A stretch of 64,000 nt of DNA, taken from positions 1,364,001 to 1,428,000 of the forward strand of contig NZ_QPKF01000001.1 in NCBI RefSeq assembly GCF_003339585.1, given 5' to 3'. Under the pieces are notes generated by a model that was not told the origin of the DNA, searched no databases, and saw only the letters and a program-made list of their open reading frames with translations. Below, one piece after another: positions 34,661-44,091 of this stretch; position 1 is the stretch's first letter, and each line of letters opens with the position of its first letter. The position numbers and the translations under genes were made by a program. This stretch comes from Exiguobacterium sp. RIT594. Lineage in GTDB: Bacteria > Bacillota > Bacilli > Exiguobacteriales > Exiguobacteriaceae.

Positions 34661-36409
34661 ATCCTGGGTATGCGTGATCTTTGCAAAATCGGCAATCAAG
34701 TTCGTGATTGGTTGCGGATGATGCAGATAATGTCCTTGTACATACAGTGGATTTCCCACCGCAACGATGTGCTGGAACTGAGCGCTTGTTTCGACTTCCT
34801 GAATGACAAGCGAAATTCCAAGTGCCTGTGTCAACGAATAAACAGACTGGACCATCGACTGTTCGAGCTGGTTTTGAACGAGACGCCGTGTAAAGATCGG
34901 ATCCAACTTAACCGATTGGACCGGTAAACGGAGTAAGGAATTGAGTGAAGCATAATGACTCCCGAAATGATCGACACTCAGACGATAACCTGCCCGGCGT
35001 AACAGTTCCAGACGTTCGATGACTTTCCGTTTCCCGATTTGCAAAACTTCTTCCCGGATTTCAAGCACAATCCGCTCTTTCTTGAACGACGCACCGTTTG
35101 CGAACTCTAACAGATTGGCAAGCATCGCATCCGATTTGAACTGACTGGCGGAGAGATTAATCGAAATTGTCACGGGACGCCCCAATTCTGTCTCCAGCCG
35201 GAGACTGTCCGAGATCGCCTGGGCAATCGTAAAGTGACCGATTTGACTAAACTTCCCTGTCCGTTCCGCAATCGGAATAAAATCGGCCGGGCTGACGAAT
35301 CCGAGTACCGGATGATTCCAGCGAAGCAGTGCTTCGACGGCAACCGTCTGGCCCAGTTTGGCGTTAAAAATCCGTTGGTAATACAATTCGAACTGCCCGC
35401 GCTCTAACGCTTGCTCCAATTCCTGTTCCAATACACGGTTAAACGGATGTTGTTCGACCTCGCGTTGCTGATCGACAAATGAAATACCCGCTTTTCCGTC
35501 CAGTTTGACCTGTTGCATCAGGGCTTCTGCTGCATAGACCTGTGTCTGGCGGTTCATGTGGTCGCCCGTTAACAGACTGACACCTGACGAAGCCGTCAAA
35601 CGAATCGGTTCGTCCGCAAGATTTTTAATCGGCTCCTCAATCGCCTGAATGATGGATTCAGCGAATGTCCGGCCTTGATCCGTAAAATCCGCTTGTTCCA
35701 GAGGGGCAAGAACAATGAACTCGTTCCCCTCCATCCGTCCGACGACGTGTTCCGGAATCGCGACATACTTTAAGCGTGACGCAATTTCCTGAAGCACCTG
35801 ATTTCCAATCCGGTATCCGTACTTCGCATTGATCGCATGAAAGTTATCGAGATTGAGGACCATCAAAAAGGTCGGCTGGCTCGAGACACTAGAAATCAAT
35901 CGGTTCATGTATCGTTCGTTATAGACATCTGTCAATGCATCTTTGATGACATAGGTCTCGACGCTGATTGATTTACTGATGATGTTCGCGTAATTCTCAA
36001 TCATCTCTAATTCGGTTTCACTGAATTCATACGGTTGATCATCAAAGGCACACAACGTCCCGATTTTTTCGTTGTTGGCATTTTTAATCGCGACACCAAG
36101 AAAACTGCCGTTTCCCAGTGTTTGGGTGACCGGATGATGACTTGTCATCGGATTCGCCAATAATTCATTGATTTGAATCTTACCGTCTGTTTCATCGATG
36201 ACGAGTTTACAGAGAACATGTTGGAAGATGTGTGTCGTTCCCTCTTCAATCAGTTCCTTTCCCTGATTAATCGCCTTGACGATAAAGTTACTGTTTGAGT
36301 CATTTAATGCGAAAAACAGTGTATTGACACCGATTTTTTCACTCAATTGATTTAAGATATCTTCGACAAGCGGATGTAAGGCTTCATATCGCATCTGCGA
36401 GTTATCCAC
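34655..36409 (-). CDS. GAF-GGDEF-EAL protein with degenerate active sites
   Basis: A 584-residue cytoplasmic protein: N-terminal GAF domain (about 20-160), GGDEF domain (about 165-320) and EAL domain (about 335-575). The cyclase motif reads MEGNEF instead of GGDEF, so cyclase activity is unlikely. The EAL domain keeps EALLRW, the INLSASQ asparagine, LEIREE, VKLD lysine and EVET, but the metal-binding pair DDFGTGY is DHFGSHY, so hydrolysis may be impaired. It could be a weak phosphodiesterase or a cyclic-di-GMP binding effector. The start is GTG behind AAAGGAGG, 21 bases after the histidine kinase stop. Confidence 0.85.
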   Translation of the reverse strand: MDNSQMRYEALHPLVEDILNQLSEKIGVNTLFFALNDSNSNFIVKAINQGKELIEEGTTHIFQHVLCKLVIDETDGKIQINELLANPMTSHHPVTQTLGNGSFLGVAIKNANNEKIGTLCAFDDQPYEFSETELEMIENYANIISKSISVETYVIKDALTDVYNERYMNRLISSVSSQPTFLMVLNLDNFHAINAKYGYRIGNQVLQEIASRLKYVAIPEHVVGRMEGNEFIVLAPLEQADFTDQGRTFAESIIQAIEEPIKNLADEPIRLTASSGVSLLTGDHMNRQTQVYAAEALMQQVKLDGKAGISFVDQQREVEQHPFNRVLEQELEQALERGQFELYYQRIFNAKLGQTVAVEALLRWNHPVLGFVSPADFIPIAERTGKFSQIGHFTIAQAISDSLRLETELGRPVTISINLSASQFKSDAMLANLLEFANGASFKKERIVLEIREEVLQIGKRKVIERLELLRRAGYRLSVDHFGSHYASLNSLLRLPVQSVKLDPIFTRRLVQNQLEQSMVQSVYSLTQALGISLVIQEVETSAQFQHIVAVGNPLYVQGHYLHHPQPITNLIADFAKITHTQDV

Positions 36410-36430
36410 GGTCCGTCCCTCCTTTCTTCG

Positions 36431-38074
36431 TTAGTCCTCTGTCATTTCAGTCGAAAATTGAAGCGTAAACGTACTGCCTTTTCCTTCTTCTGACTGCACG
36501 GCAATCGATCCGCCGTGATCCATGACAATCATCCGGCAAATCGCTAAACCAAGACCGGTTCCGCCAATTTTTCGCGTGTCCGAGTTATCAGCCCGGTAAA
36601 ATTTATCAAATACAAACGGGAGTGCTTTTTCCGGAATTCCGATTCCTTCATCTTCAATCGTCAAGACCATCTGTGATCCCTTCATGTGACCCCGGACTTG
36701 AATCGTTCCTCCGTCCGGTGAATATTTGATGGCATTCATGATCAAGTTCGTGAAGAGCTGTTTCATCTTCTCTTCGCTCGCCGTCATCTGATAATCGCCC
36801 GCTTCAAACAGGACCCGAATCCGGTGTTTACTGCTCGCAAGCTCGAACATCGGTCGCATCTCATATACCAATCGTTTAAGGTCCAACCGTTTTTTGACGA
36901 TGCCTTGTGAGACATCCTCACCTTTTTGGATTTCTAAAATATCATCAATCAGCTCTGCCAGACGAACGGTCTCGGAATGGATCGTCTCGAGGTATTTTTT
37001 TTGACGCGGACCATCGAGTGAACGACGCATCAACAGTTCCGTAAAGCCCATAATCGACGAGAGCGGTGTTCTTAATTCATGCGAAACAATCGAGACGAAC
37101 TCCGACTGTTTCAAATCCAGTTCTTTTTCTTTCGTGACATCCCGCAAGACGAGCATCATTCCCCACTCGACATTGGCGATGGCGATTCGTTCGGCATAGG
37201 CACTCAGCAACAGATTCCCACGAAAAGCCGATAGTTCAATCGTCTCTCCGGGAATCTCCCCGTTCATCAATTGACCGATATAGTCATGCAGCGCATCGGG
37301 CTGATCGACGTGTTCGAATAAGGAAGTCGCCCGTTCGTACGCATGGCGGAAGCCTTGAGATTGACTGACGAGCTTTGGCGGGAACATGTTCAACAATGCC
37401 TGATTGGCATAAATCTGTTCCCCGCTGCTTTCGATATATAAGACCGCTTCCCGAATCGAATCGAGTAATTGGTACGTTTTGATTTTTTCATGCTCCATTT
37501 GATGGAACAACAGGTGACGTTCTAGCGTCATTCCGAGTTTGCGTGACAAATCCAAAATATCCCCGACCTGTTCCAAGTTGAACTGCTCGAATGGATGTTT
37601 GAGATAGATGACACCGACGACACCGCCATTGCTTGGTGACTGGACAGGAATCGCCGATTCATACATCATCTCTGCTACAGGGAGCTGAACCGATTTTCGC
37701 ATGACAAAAGCACGGCGTAACACAGAATATTGATCCAAATCTTTTTCGATCAATTCAATGTCTTCCACCCCTTGCGTCACAAGGTGACTCAATTGTTCAC
37801 GGCGATATAACAGGATGGCCCCCGCCTCAAGATTGATGAGTTTCAGCAACTTAACGAGTAATGTCTCACACGCTGACTCGACGCTTTGGGTTGCCAATGC
37901 TTCCATGATTTCGTTGCGGTGTTTCAATTTATGTTCCACTTCCGCCAAGTCCTGTGTCAGTTGACCGATCCGTTGACGGTCGGTCGTCTGTAACGTCTTG
38001 ACGGGAAATGGACTGGTCTTCAGACGATACGGTCTCGTCTTCTTTTCCGGACGATATCGTACGATTTTTTTCAA
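36431..38074 (-). CDS. Soluble sensor histidine kinase with GAF/PAS input
   Basis: A 547-residue kinase without clear transmembrane helices. It has a basic N-terminus, a coiled-coil start (IGQLTQDLAEVEHKL), a GAF-like region (about 60-190), a PAS-like region (about 200-320), then H-box VSHELRTPLSSIMGF, N-box NLIMNAIKYSPDGG, and G-boxes EDEGIGIPE and GGTGLGLAI. The start is the TTG at 38072-38074, seven bases after GGAGG. No response regulator is adjacent; the next gene is the degenerate GGDEF-EAL protein, a possible partner. Confidence 0.88.
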   Translation of the reverse strand: MKKIVRYRPEKKTRPYRLKTSPFPVKTLQTTDRQRIGQLTQDLAEVEHKLKHRNEIMEALATQSVESACETLLVKLLKLINLEAGAILLYRREQLSHLVTQGVEDIELIEKDLDQYSVLRRAFVMRKSVQLPVAEMMYESAIPVQSPSNGGVVGVIYLKHPFEQFNLEQVGDILDLSRKLGMTLERHLLFHQMEHEKIKTYQLLDSIREAVLYIESSGEQIYANQALLNMFPPKLVSQSQGFRHAYERATSLFEHVDQPDALHDYIGQLMNGEIPGETIELSAFRGNLLLSAYAERIAIANVEWGMMLVLRDVTKEKELDLKQSEFVSIVSHELRTPLSSIMGFTELLMRRSLDGPRQKKYLETIHSETVRLAELIDDILEIQKGEDVSQGIVKKRLDLKRLVYEMRPMFELASSKHRIRVLFEAGDYQMTASEEKMKQLFTNLIMNAIKYSPDGGTIQVRGHMKGSQMVLTIEDEGIGIPEKALPFVFDKFYRADNSDTRKIGGTGLGLAICRMIVMDHGGSIAVQSEEGKGSTFTLQFSTEMTED

Positions 38075-38152
38075 TGGGCTTCCTCCTTCCGATTCATGCA
38101 TTCATGTTTAAAATTATAACACGAGATTTTAATTTTTCGTCTCGTATTTGAC

Positions 38153-38593
38153 TTAAGAACGCGCGGTCGTTTCCGCTAATAAACGTTTAAATGCCTGTTC
38201 GAATGCAACATCTTCCTGCCGCGTCCGTTTTTTGGGTCCCTTCGTCCGTCCACCTGCCCGCCGGATTTCTTGACCGACATGTCGTGTATGTAGAAGAAAA
38301 TCTATGTTTTCGTTTGTAAAAATCCGACCATTCTGATCAACGGCTCGTCCATTGCGTGCCAGGGCGAGGGCAGCCAGACCGTAATCCTGGGTCACGACGA
38401 TGTCTCCCGGCGCCATCCGGTTGACGATGGCAAAGTCGACGGCGTCCGCTCCTTGACCAATCGTAATCGTCGTCGCCCCTTCCCGGTTAAACTGATGTGC
38501 TGTATCACAGACTAAAAAAACCTCGTATCCTTTGCTCAATCGAATCGTCAAATCGACGACCGGACAGCCGTCTGCATCGATCCATATTTTCAT
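38153..38593 (-). CDS. YaiI/YqxD family protein (DUF188)
   Basis: The 146-residue protein matches the UPF0178 family: MKIWIDADGCPVVDLTIRL, GQGADAVDFAIVNRMAPGDIVVTQDYGLAALAL, and the C-terminal GGRTKGPKKRTRQEDVAFEQAF. The fold is PIN/NYN nuclease-like with conserved acidic residues (DADGCP, DYGLA), which suggests an RNA-related role that is not proven. GGAG precedes the ATG. Confidence 0.92.
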   Translation of the reverse strand: MKIWIDADGCPVVDLTIRLSKGYEVFLVCDTAHQFNREGATTITIGQGADAVDFAIVNRMAPGDIVVTQDYGLAALALARNGRAVDQNGRIFTNENIDFLLHTRHVGQEIRRAGGRTKGPKKRTRQEDVAFEQAFKRLLAETTARS

Positions 38594-38724
38594 GTCACGT
38601 CACTCCTTCTATTACTTCGCTTTCATCAAGTGTCCGTGACGACCGGAATCACTGTCAAGTCCAGCACTCGAAGTTGACCGTAACTGCCATAGAACCGACA
38701 ATAGAAAGGAAAGGATGTGCCGAA

Positions 38725-40473
38725 TTGAAACCTGCAACATTTACCTCATTTTTATCCTTACTGAAGAAAAGCGAACCACCGGTCGGACTGCTGTCAGCTG
38801 CCGTGACGGTTTCAATCATTCAGGCACTCGCTGCTTTGATGATTCCCTGGTTTTTGAAATCCCTGATCGACAACTTCTCCATCGATCAGGTCACACCGGG
38901 CTTGGTCGCCCTCTTCATCACGGTCTTCATCGTCCAGATGATCAGCAATGCTTTTTCCATCTACTGGCTGCAAGTCGCCGGGCAACGGATCGTCGCCAAC
39001 TTGCGGACGATGTTGTGGAAACACTTGCTAGCTTTACCCATTCCGTTCTATGACGAAACGAAGTCAGGCGAACTCGTCTCACGTCTCAACAACGATGCGA
39101 CGACCTTACAACAATTATTATCGGAGCAACTCGTTCGTCTGTTGACCTCAATCGTCTCGATTGTCGGTGCGATTACGATTTTATTTTTCCTCGACTGGCA
39201 AATGACGCTCGTCATGGTCATCGCCGTCCCGTTGACATTATTGATCATCATTCCGCTCGTTCGGAAACTGCATCAGATTTCACGGGAGACGCAAAAAGAG
39301 CTCGCCGGCTTATCGGGATTTTTTGCAGAAATGCTCGGCGAAGTCCGCTTGGTCAAATCACAGGCGACAGAAACCTATGAAATGGAACGCGGAAAAACCC
39401 GGATTGAACATCTGTTTGGCTTCGGCGTCAAAGAAGGGAAGATTCAGGCCATCTTACTGCCCGTTTTCAACGTCGCCCTGACCTCGATGTTAATCGTCAT
39501 CATCAGTTTCGGTGCTTACCGCGTCTCGACGAATCAGATTACGGCGGGTGAACTCGTCGCCTTTTCGTTATACCTGTTTCAAATCATGACACCACTCGTG
39601 ACGATGACCGAGTTCGTCTCGAAATTACAAAAAGCACGCGGGGCAACGGAACGGATTTCGGAACTGCTCGAAGAACGACCGGAACAGGACGGGACCCGAC
39701 AGGTTGAGCGTCCGTTCGCAGCCGTTCACTTTAATCATTTGTCGTTCGGCTATGACGACACGACACTGTTGCACGACGTCACCTTCTCCCTGCCGCGTGG
39801 TCAAACGACGGCAATCGTCGGTCCGAGCGGCTCCGGTAAATCGACCTTGTTCGCTCTGCTCGAACGCTTTTATCTGCCGACGAACGGTCAAATCGAGCTC
39901 GGTTTTCATGCGATTGATCAGTTTGAACTGGCCAGCTGGCGTAATGCGATCGGTTATGTCGCCCAGGACTCCCCTGTCCTGTCGGGCACAATCCGCGACA
40001 ATCTGTTATACGGATTGACGCAAGATGTCACGGAACAACAAATCCGCGACGCCGCCGAGATGGCAAATGCCGATGAATTCATTTCTTCGTTTACACTCGG
40101 ATATGACACGGAAATCGGTGAACGCGGTGTCAAACTGTCCGGCGGTCAACGGCAACGGATTGCGATTGCCCGCGCCCTCCTGCGGGATCCGGAATTGTTA
40201 TTGCTCGACGAAGCGACTTCTAGCCTTGATTCGGAATCGGAACGGGTCGTCCAGGAAGCGCTCGAACGATTGATGGAAGGACGGACGACGTTCGTCATCG
40301 CCCATCGCCTCGCGACGGTCCGCCATGCCGATCAGATCGTCGTTCTCGAACAGGGACGTGTTTCCGGCATCGGAACACATGATACCCTCGTCGAGACAAA
40401 TGTTTTGTATAATAAACTCGTAACGCAACAATTCATCGGTCAAACCGAAACGACCAGGGGGAGTAATACATGA
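38725..40473 (+). CDS. ABC exporter, LmrA/BmrA-type half transporter
   Basis: A 582-residue protein with six transmembrane helices (1-310) fused to an ATPase: Walker A IVGPSGSGKSTLFALLERF, signature LSGGQRQRIAIARAL, Walker B LLLLDEATSSLD. It should work as a homodimer exporting lipids or drugs. The start is the TTG at 38725 behind AAGGATG; the longer in-frame region upstream overlaps the divergent DUF188 gene and reads as non-protein-like sequence. It overlaps the dehydrogenase gene (ATGA) and is co-translated with it. Confidence 0.93.
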   Translation: MKPATFTSFLSLLKKSEPPVGLLSAAVTVSIIQALAALMIPWFLKSLIDNFSIDQVTPGLVALFITVFIVQMISNAFSIYWLQVAGQRIVANLRTMLWKHLLALPIPFYDETKSGELVSRLNNDATTLQQLLSEQLVRLLTSIVSIVGAITILFFLDWQMTLVMVIAVPLTLLIIIPLVRKLHQISRETQKELAGLSGFFAEMLGEVRLVKSQATETYEMERGKTRIEHLFGFGVKEGKIQAILLPVFNVALTSMLIVIISFGAYRVSTNQITAGELVAFSLYLFQIMTPLVTMTEFVSKLQKARGATERISELLEERPEQDGTRQVERPFAAVHFNHLSFGYDDTTLLHDVTFSLPRGQTTAIVGPSGSGKSTLFALLERFYLPTNGQIELGFHAIDQFELASWRNAIGYVAQDSPVLSGTIRDNLLYGLTQDVTEQQIRDAAEMANADEFISSFTLGYDTEIGERGVKLSGGQRQRIAIARALLRDPELLLLDEATSSLDSESERVVQEALERLMEGRTTFVIAHRLATVRHADQIVVLEQGRVSGIGTHDTLVETNVLYNKLVTQQFIGQTETTRGSNT

Positions 40474-41351
40474 CAAAAACAATTGGTTTCATCGGACTCG
40501 GCGTCATGGGACAAGGCATGGTCCGCAACTTGTTAAAAGCCGGTTTTTCCGTCAAAGGCTACAACCGGACGAAAGAAAAAGGCTTGCCGCTCGAACAGGA
40601 CGGGGCTATCATCGTCGATACGATTCAGGAAGCTGTCTCGGATGCCGACGTCGTCATCTCGATCGTCGGCTATCCGCAGGACGTCGAACAGATTTACTTG
40701 GCGGACGACGGGATTTTAGCCTCCGCTCAACCGGGGACAATCGTCATCGACATGACGACATCGAGTCCGGCGCTCGCGATCCGGATTGCCGAGCAGGCTG
40801 CTCAAAACGGCATTACTGCTCTTGATGCACCGGTCACGGGCGGCGATCTCGGAGCGAAAAACGGGACGCTTGCGATTCTCGCAGGTGGTGACGAAGACGC
40901 ATTCAATACGGTCAAACCGATATTTGATGCGATGGGAAAATCGATTGCCCGCTTCGGAGGTCCGGGACAAGGACAGTCGGCCAAACTCGCCAATCAGATT
41001 GCGATTGCCGGATCGATGATCGGGACAGCCGAGATGTTGCTGTTCGTCACGAAATCGGGAATCGATCCGACACAGTTCGTCGAGACAATCAAAAGCGGCT
41101 CCGCCGGCAGCTGGTCACTTGAAAACCTGATTCCGCGTGTCATCGCGGAAAACTATTCGCCGGGCTTCTTCGTCAAACATTTCATCAAAGACATGAACCT
41201 GGCACTCGAACGGGCCGAGGAAATGGGGATTGCGACACCGGGACTTGCACTCGTCAAAGATTTATACGACGAGCTGGCAGCATCCGGTCATGCCGAATCC
41301 GGTACACAGGCTCTCTACCTGTTGTTAAAAGAGAAAACACCGTCGCATTAA
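40470..41351 (+). CDS. NAD(P)-dependent beta-hydroxyacid dehydrogenase
   Basis: 3-hydroxyisobutyrate dehydrogenase-family enzyme of 293 residues. Cofactor motif IGFIGLGVMGQGMVRNL, substrate region DAPVTGGDLGAKNGTLAI and catalytic lysine in GQGQSAKLANQI are all present. Similar enzymes reduce succinic semialdehyde or tartronate semialdehyde; the real substrate is open. Its ATG overlaps the ABC exporter stop. Confidence 0.9.
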   Translation: MTKTIGFIGLGVMGQGMVRNLLKAGFSVKGYNRTKEKGLPLEQDGAIIVDTIQEAVSDADVVISIVGYPQDVEQIYLADDGILASAQPGTIVIDMTTSSPALAIRIAEQAAQNGITALDAPVTGGDLGAKNGTLAILAGGDEDAFNTVKPIFDAMGKSIARFGGPGQGQSAKLANQIAIAGSMIGTAEMLLFVTKSGIDPTQFVETIKSGSAGSWSLENLIPRVIAENYSPGFFVKHFIKDMNLALERAEEMGIATPGLALVKDLYDELAASGHAESGTQALYLLLKEKTPSH

Positions 41352-41361
41352 AAGTACGACA

Positions 41362-41411
41362 AAAACGAGTCTGACGCTTCCGCACAGGGGGAAGTCAGAC
41401 TCGTTTTTTTA
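41362..41411 (+). terminator. Bidirectional intrinsic terminator
   Basis: Arms AACGAGTCTGAC and GTCAGACTCGTT with an inner CTTCC/GGAAG part; T-run on the plus side reaches the stop codon of the convergent DUF975 gene. Confidence 0.85.
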
Positions 41412-42047
41412 TGCTGAACGCGTTGCTGTCTGTTGTTCTTTTTTTAATTGTTCATAGAAGTGCGCCATCGTCGTATCAAAATACGGTGTCAGCAAAACAA
41501 CTCCGACGGTACTGAGCAGCGCAAGAATCCCCCAAAGGATGAAACTGAGATAAAGTTTCGCCAGCCGCCACTTATGTCCATGCATCATCCGGCGGCTTTC
41601 ACCAAGGACCTGGATAAACGACAGATCCGGTCGGTCGACCAATAAAAACGGCACCAATCGGTACATCAGATAAAAGTAGATTGCCGGGAGGATCAAAAAA
41701 GAACCGATGTAAACGAGTAATGTTACCAGTGTATAGGCTGCCATCGTCTTCAGGTAGAAACGGATCGACGCAAACCCTTCAAATAACGTCCCGATACCGG
41801 CTGATTCTCCGCGGACGAATCGTAAGTAGGCAATTGTCCGTCCAAGCGTGACGGGGGACAGCACAATCGTCACGACGATGTTCAAGGCGACGAACCGTAG
41901 CATACTGTCGAGATTATCCTGATCAAACGACATCCGGCTGGCAGCCAGCGCAAAGATGACGAAATAGATGATCGAGATGCTGAGCGCTGTCAGCCACTTC
42001 CCTTTTAACGTCGCAAGTGCTGCCTGTTTGTACTGTAAATTTGTCAT
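41409..42047 (-). CDS. DUF975 family membrane protein
   Basis: The 212-residue protein has the DUF975 start MTNLQYKQAALATLKGKWLTAL, then about five or six helices and the family motif FIQVLGESRRMMHGHKWRLAKLYLSFI. Function unknown. AAAGGAG precedes the ATG. The structured repeat copy 2 lies about 155 bases upstream. Confidence 0.85.
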   Translation of the reverse strand: MTNLQYKQAALATLKGKWLTALSISIIYFVIFALAASRMSFDQDNLDSMLRFVALNIVVTIVLSPVTLGRTIAYLRFVRGESAGIGTLFEGFASIRFYLKTMAAYTLVTLLVYIGSFLILPAIYFYLMYRLVPFLLVDRPDLSFIQVLGESRRMMHGHKWRLAKLYLSFILWGILALLSTVGVVLLTPYFDTTMAHFYEQLKKEQQTATRSA

Positions 42048-42202
42048 AATGAACTCCTTTATCTTTCAACATTCCTGTTTTAGTGTACCGTAGTCTGCTT
42101 TGAAAAAATAGCAATCATCCCCTCACAAGGCTGAAGATGTGACGATTTTTGGACAGCTGTAATAATTGGATTTCATTCTCTTCTTTAAAAAGCGACGCAA
42201 CC

Positions 42203-42352
42203 GAAACCACTTTTTCTTCACTCGCTTTCCTCAGGCGAGACACAAGCCAGTTTCCCTGCCCTTATGGTCAGGGAAGCGGGTCTTGTTTGTCTCTGACGGC
42301 GCAATGGAAATTGCGCTTTTTCCTGTAGGAGTCTCGTGAATGAAGTGGTTTC
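42203..42352 (+). repeat. Structured repeat element, copy 2
   Basis: A 150-bp element closed by GAAACCACTT and its exact complement AAGTGGTTTC. Inner hairpins are TTCCCTG...CAGGGAA and GCGCAAT-ggaa-ATTGCGC. The conserved blocks are nearly identical to copy 1 (34044-34201) while the stem sequences differ and stay paired. It lies between cutC and the DUF975 gene, both on the minus strand, and is in the same orientation as copy 1. Confidence 0.8.
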
Positions 42353-42433
42353 TCCAAAATAAAAAAAGAGGAACAGATTAAATCTGCCCTCATTTCTCAT
42401 AAGGTTGACTGTCGCGCCAACGAATGACTTTGA

Positions 42434-43099
42434 TTAACGTGCCAGCAATTGTTTTAACGCTTTGACCTTCTCCGGATCGACTTGACCGTCGACGAGGACA
42501 GCAGATCCGACATGTAACTCGGTTGCGTTCGTTGCATTAAGTAATTCTTCCGCCCGCTCGACTGTGATACCGGAACCCGGCAAGACAATCAGGTCGGGGT
42601 GCTGTTCGATTAACTGGGCGATGACCGTTTGTCCTTCAAGGGCTGTCGGTTGTGCACCGGACGTCAAAATCCGGTCGACTTCCGGAAAATCAGCCAGCAC
42701 TTCCGCTGCTTCCAGGATGTCACGGCTGCTGTCGATCGCCCGGTGGAACGTCAACGACAAATCGCCTTTATGTTTGATGATACGACCGAGGAATCCTTCA
42801 TCGACACGGCCGTCCGGCGTCAAGGAGCCGACGACGATTCCCGCTGCTCCGAGTTCTCGGATTAAATCGATATCCGTGATGATCGTTTCCTGATCGGCCT
42901 TCGAATAGACGAACGATTTGCTGTGCGGACGCACGAGGACATGGACCGGAATCTCGACCGACGACAAGACTTGCCGGATCAAGCCGTAACTCGGTGTCAG
43001 CCCGCCTTCCGATAAGGCGGATACAAGTTCCAGCCGGTCGGCTCCCGCCCGCTCGGCTGCTGTTGCTTCTTCGACTGTTGCTGCAATGATTTCTAACAT
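42434..43099 (-). CDS. cutC: CutC family protein
   Basis: TIM-barrel protein of 221 residues with the CutC patterns MLEIIAATVEEATAAERAGADRLELVSALSEGGLTPS, VLVRP, and FHRAIDSSRDILEA. The family was named for copper homeostasis, but the catalytic role is unsettled. GGGAGG precedes the ATG, 25 bases after the DeoR regulator stop, so the two genes are probably co-transcribed. Confidence 0.92.
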   Translation of the reverse strand: MLEIIAATVEEATAAERAGADRLELVSALSEGGLTPSYGLIRQVLSSVEIPVHVLVRPHSKSFVYSKADQETIITDIDLIRELGAAGIVVGSLTPDGRVDEGFLGRIIKHKGDLSLTFHRAIDSSRDILEAAEVLADFPEVDRILTSGAQPTALEGQTVIAQLIEQHPDLIVLPGSGITVERAEELLNATNATELHVGSAVLVDGQVDPEKVKALKQLLAR

Positions 43100-43124
43100 G
43101 ATACATCCCTCCCGCCCTAGTGTA

Positions 43125-43889
43125 TCACGAGACGACGGTCCAATTCACCCGTTCGTTGAACAGTTTCATCTCCCAGGACGGCGGATAGGTCGAGGGACTG
43201 AGGACGATTTTAGCCCGCCGGAATTCGGCGACTTTGTACTTCCGGTTTCCTTCAAACTCGTCACACGCCAAAAAGGCATACACGTCCTTCGTCCGTCCGA
43301 TGATTGCTTTTTGAATCAGGGACGATTCGATGTCATCGCTGACGAATCCCCGCTCGATTTCGGCGCCGTCAAATGTCAAAAACGATGCATCAAAGGCGTA
43401 AGCATCAAGTGCTTGTAACACTTCGACACCGACCGTCTGTCCGAATGAATCGACGGTTCCACCGAGCAGGCGAATTTCACCATGAAACGGTCCGGTTTCC
43501 CGGCATTGTTCGAGATGACTGGCAATCGATAAAGAATTCGTCACGATGGTCGCTCCCCCACTGAGGTACGGCAACAGATGTTCGACCGGTTCCCCTTTTC
43601 CTAAAAAGATGCAGGAATAGTCACTGAGCCAACCTTTGGCATACCGGGCCAGGCGCCGTGATAATTGATCCGTCCGTCGTGAAATCGACGACTCTTGTTT
43701 CCCGCCGTGATAGATTGCTCCGCCATACACCCGCTTCAGTTGCCGTTCCCGTTCGAGTTCCTCGAGATAGCGCCGGACCGTCTCACCGGAGACGTCCAAA
43801 CGATCGATCAAATCTTTCGTCATGACTTTCCCTTCTTCTTCGAGCCATTGCATGATTTGTGATTTCCGTTCCTCTCCTAATAACGACAC
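43125..43889 (-). CDS. DeoR-family transcriptional regulator
   Basis: A 254-residue repressor with N-terminal winged helix (RKSQIMQWLEEEGKVMTKDLIDRLDVSGETVRRYLEELER) and a C-terminal sugar-phosphate sensor domain (GATIVTNSLSIA, LLGGTVDSFGQTVG, FDASFLTFDGAEIERGF). The conserved serine and aspartate pattern of the family is retained. The GTG at 43887-43889 is preferred because it follows GGGGGAAGG closely. It precedes cutC; what it senses is unknown. Confidence 0.88.
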   Translation of the reverse strand: MSLLGEERKSQIMQWLEEEGKVMTKDLIDRLDVSGETVRRYLEELERERQLKRVYGGAIYHGGKQESSISRRTDQLSRRLARYAKGWLSDYSCIFLGKGEPVEHLLPYLSGGATIVTNSLSIASHLEQCRETGPFHGEIRLLGGTVDSFGQTVGVEVLQALDAYAFDASFLTFDGAEIERGFVSDDIESSLIQKAIIGRTKDVYAFLACDEFEGNRKYKVAEFRRAKIVLSPSTYPPSWEMKLFNERVNWTVVS

Positions 43890-44032
43890 ATGACCTTCCC
43901 CCTTCACAGACAAGTACTACTTCTAGTGTAGCGAACGTCTGTAAAGGTCTTGTAAATCCGGTGTAAAAAAACGTGTAATTCCTATGAAATGTTGTTGAAT
44001 TCGTTTATTTTTCAGATTAACAAGATATTCAC

Positions 44033-44089
44033 AAAAAAAACCGGATCCTCCTGTCCTTCCTTTACAGAAGAACAACAGCATCCGGTTGA
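44033..44089 (-). terminator. Intrinsic terminator of plsY
   Basis: Minus-strand CCGGAT and ATCCGG arms enclose a weaker CTTCTGTAAAGGAAG stem and are followed by eight T. Confidence 0.75.
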
Positions 44090-44091
44090 AA

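Noticed and set aside
38497-38724. N-terminal extension of the ABC exporter.
   Set aside because: It overlaps the divergent DUF188 gene and promoter region, lacks a helix pattern, and a TTG with a good Shine-Dalgarno site follows at 38725.
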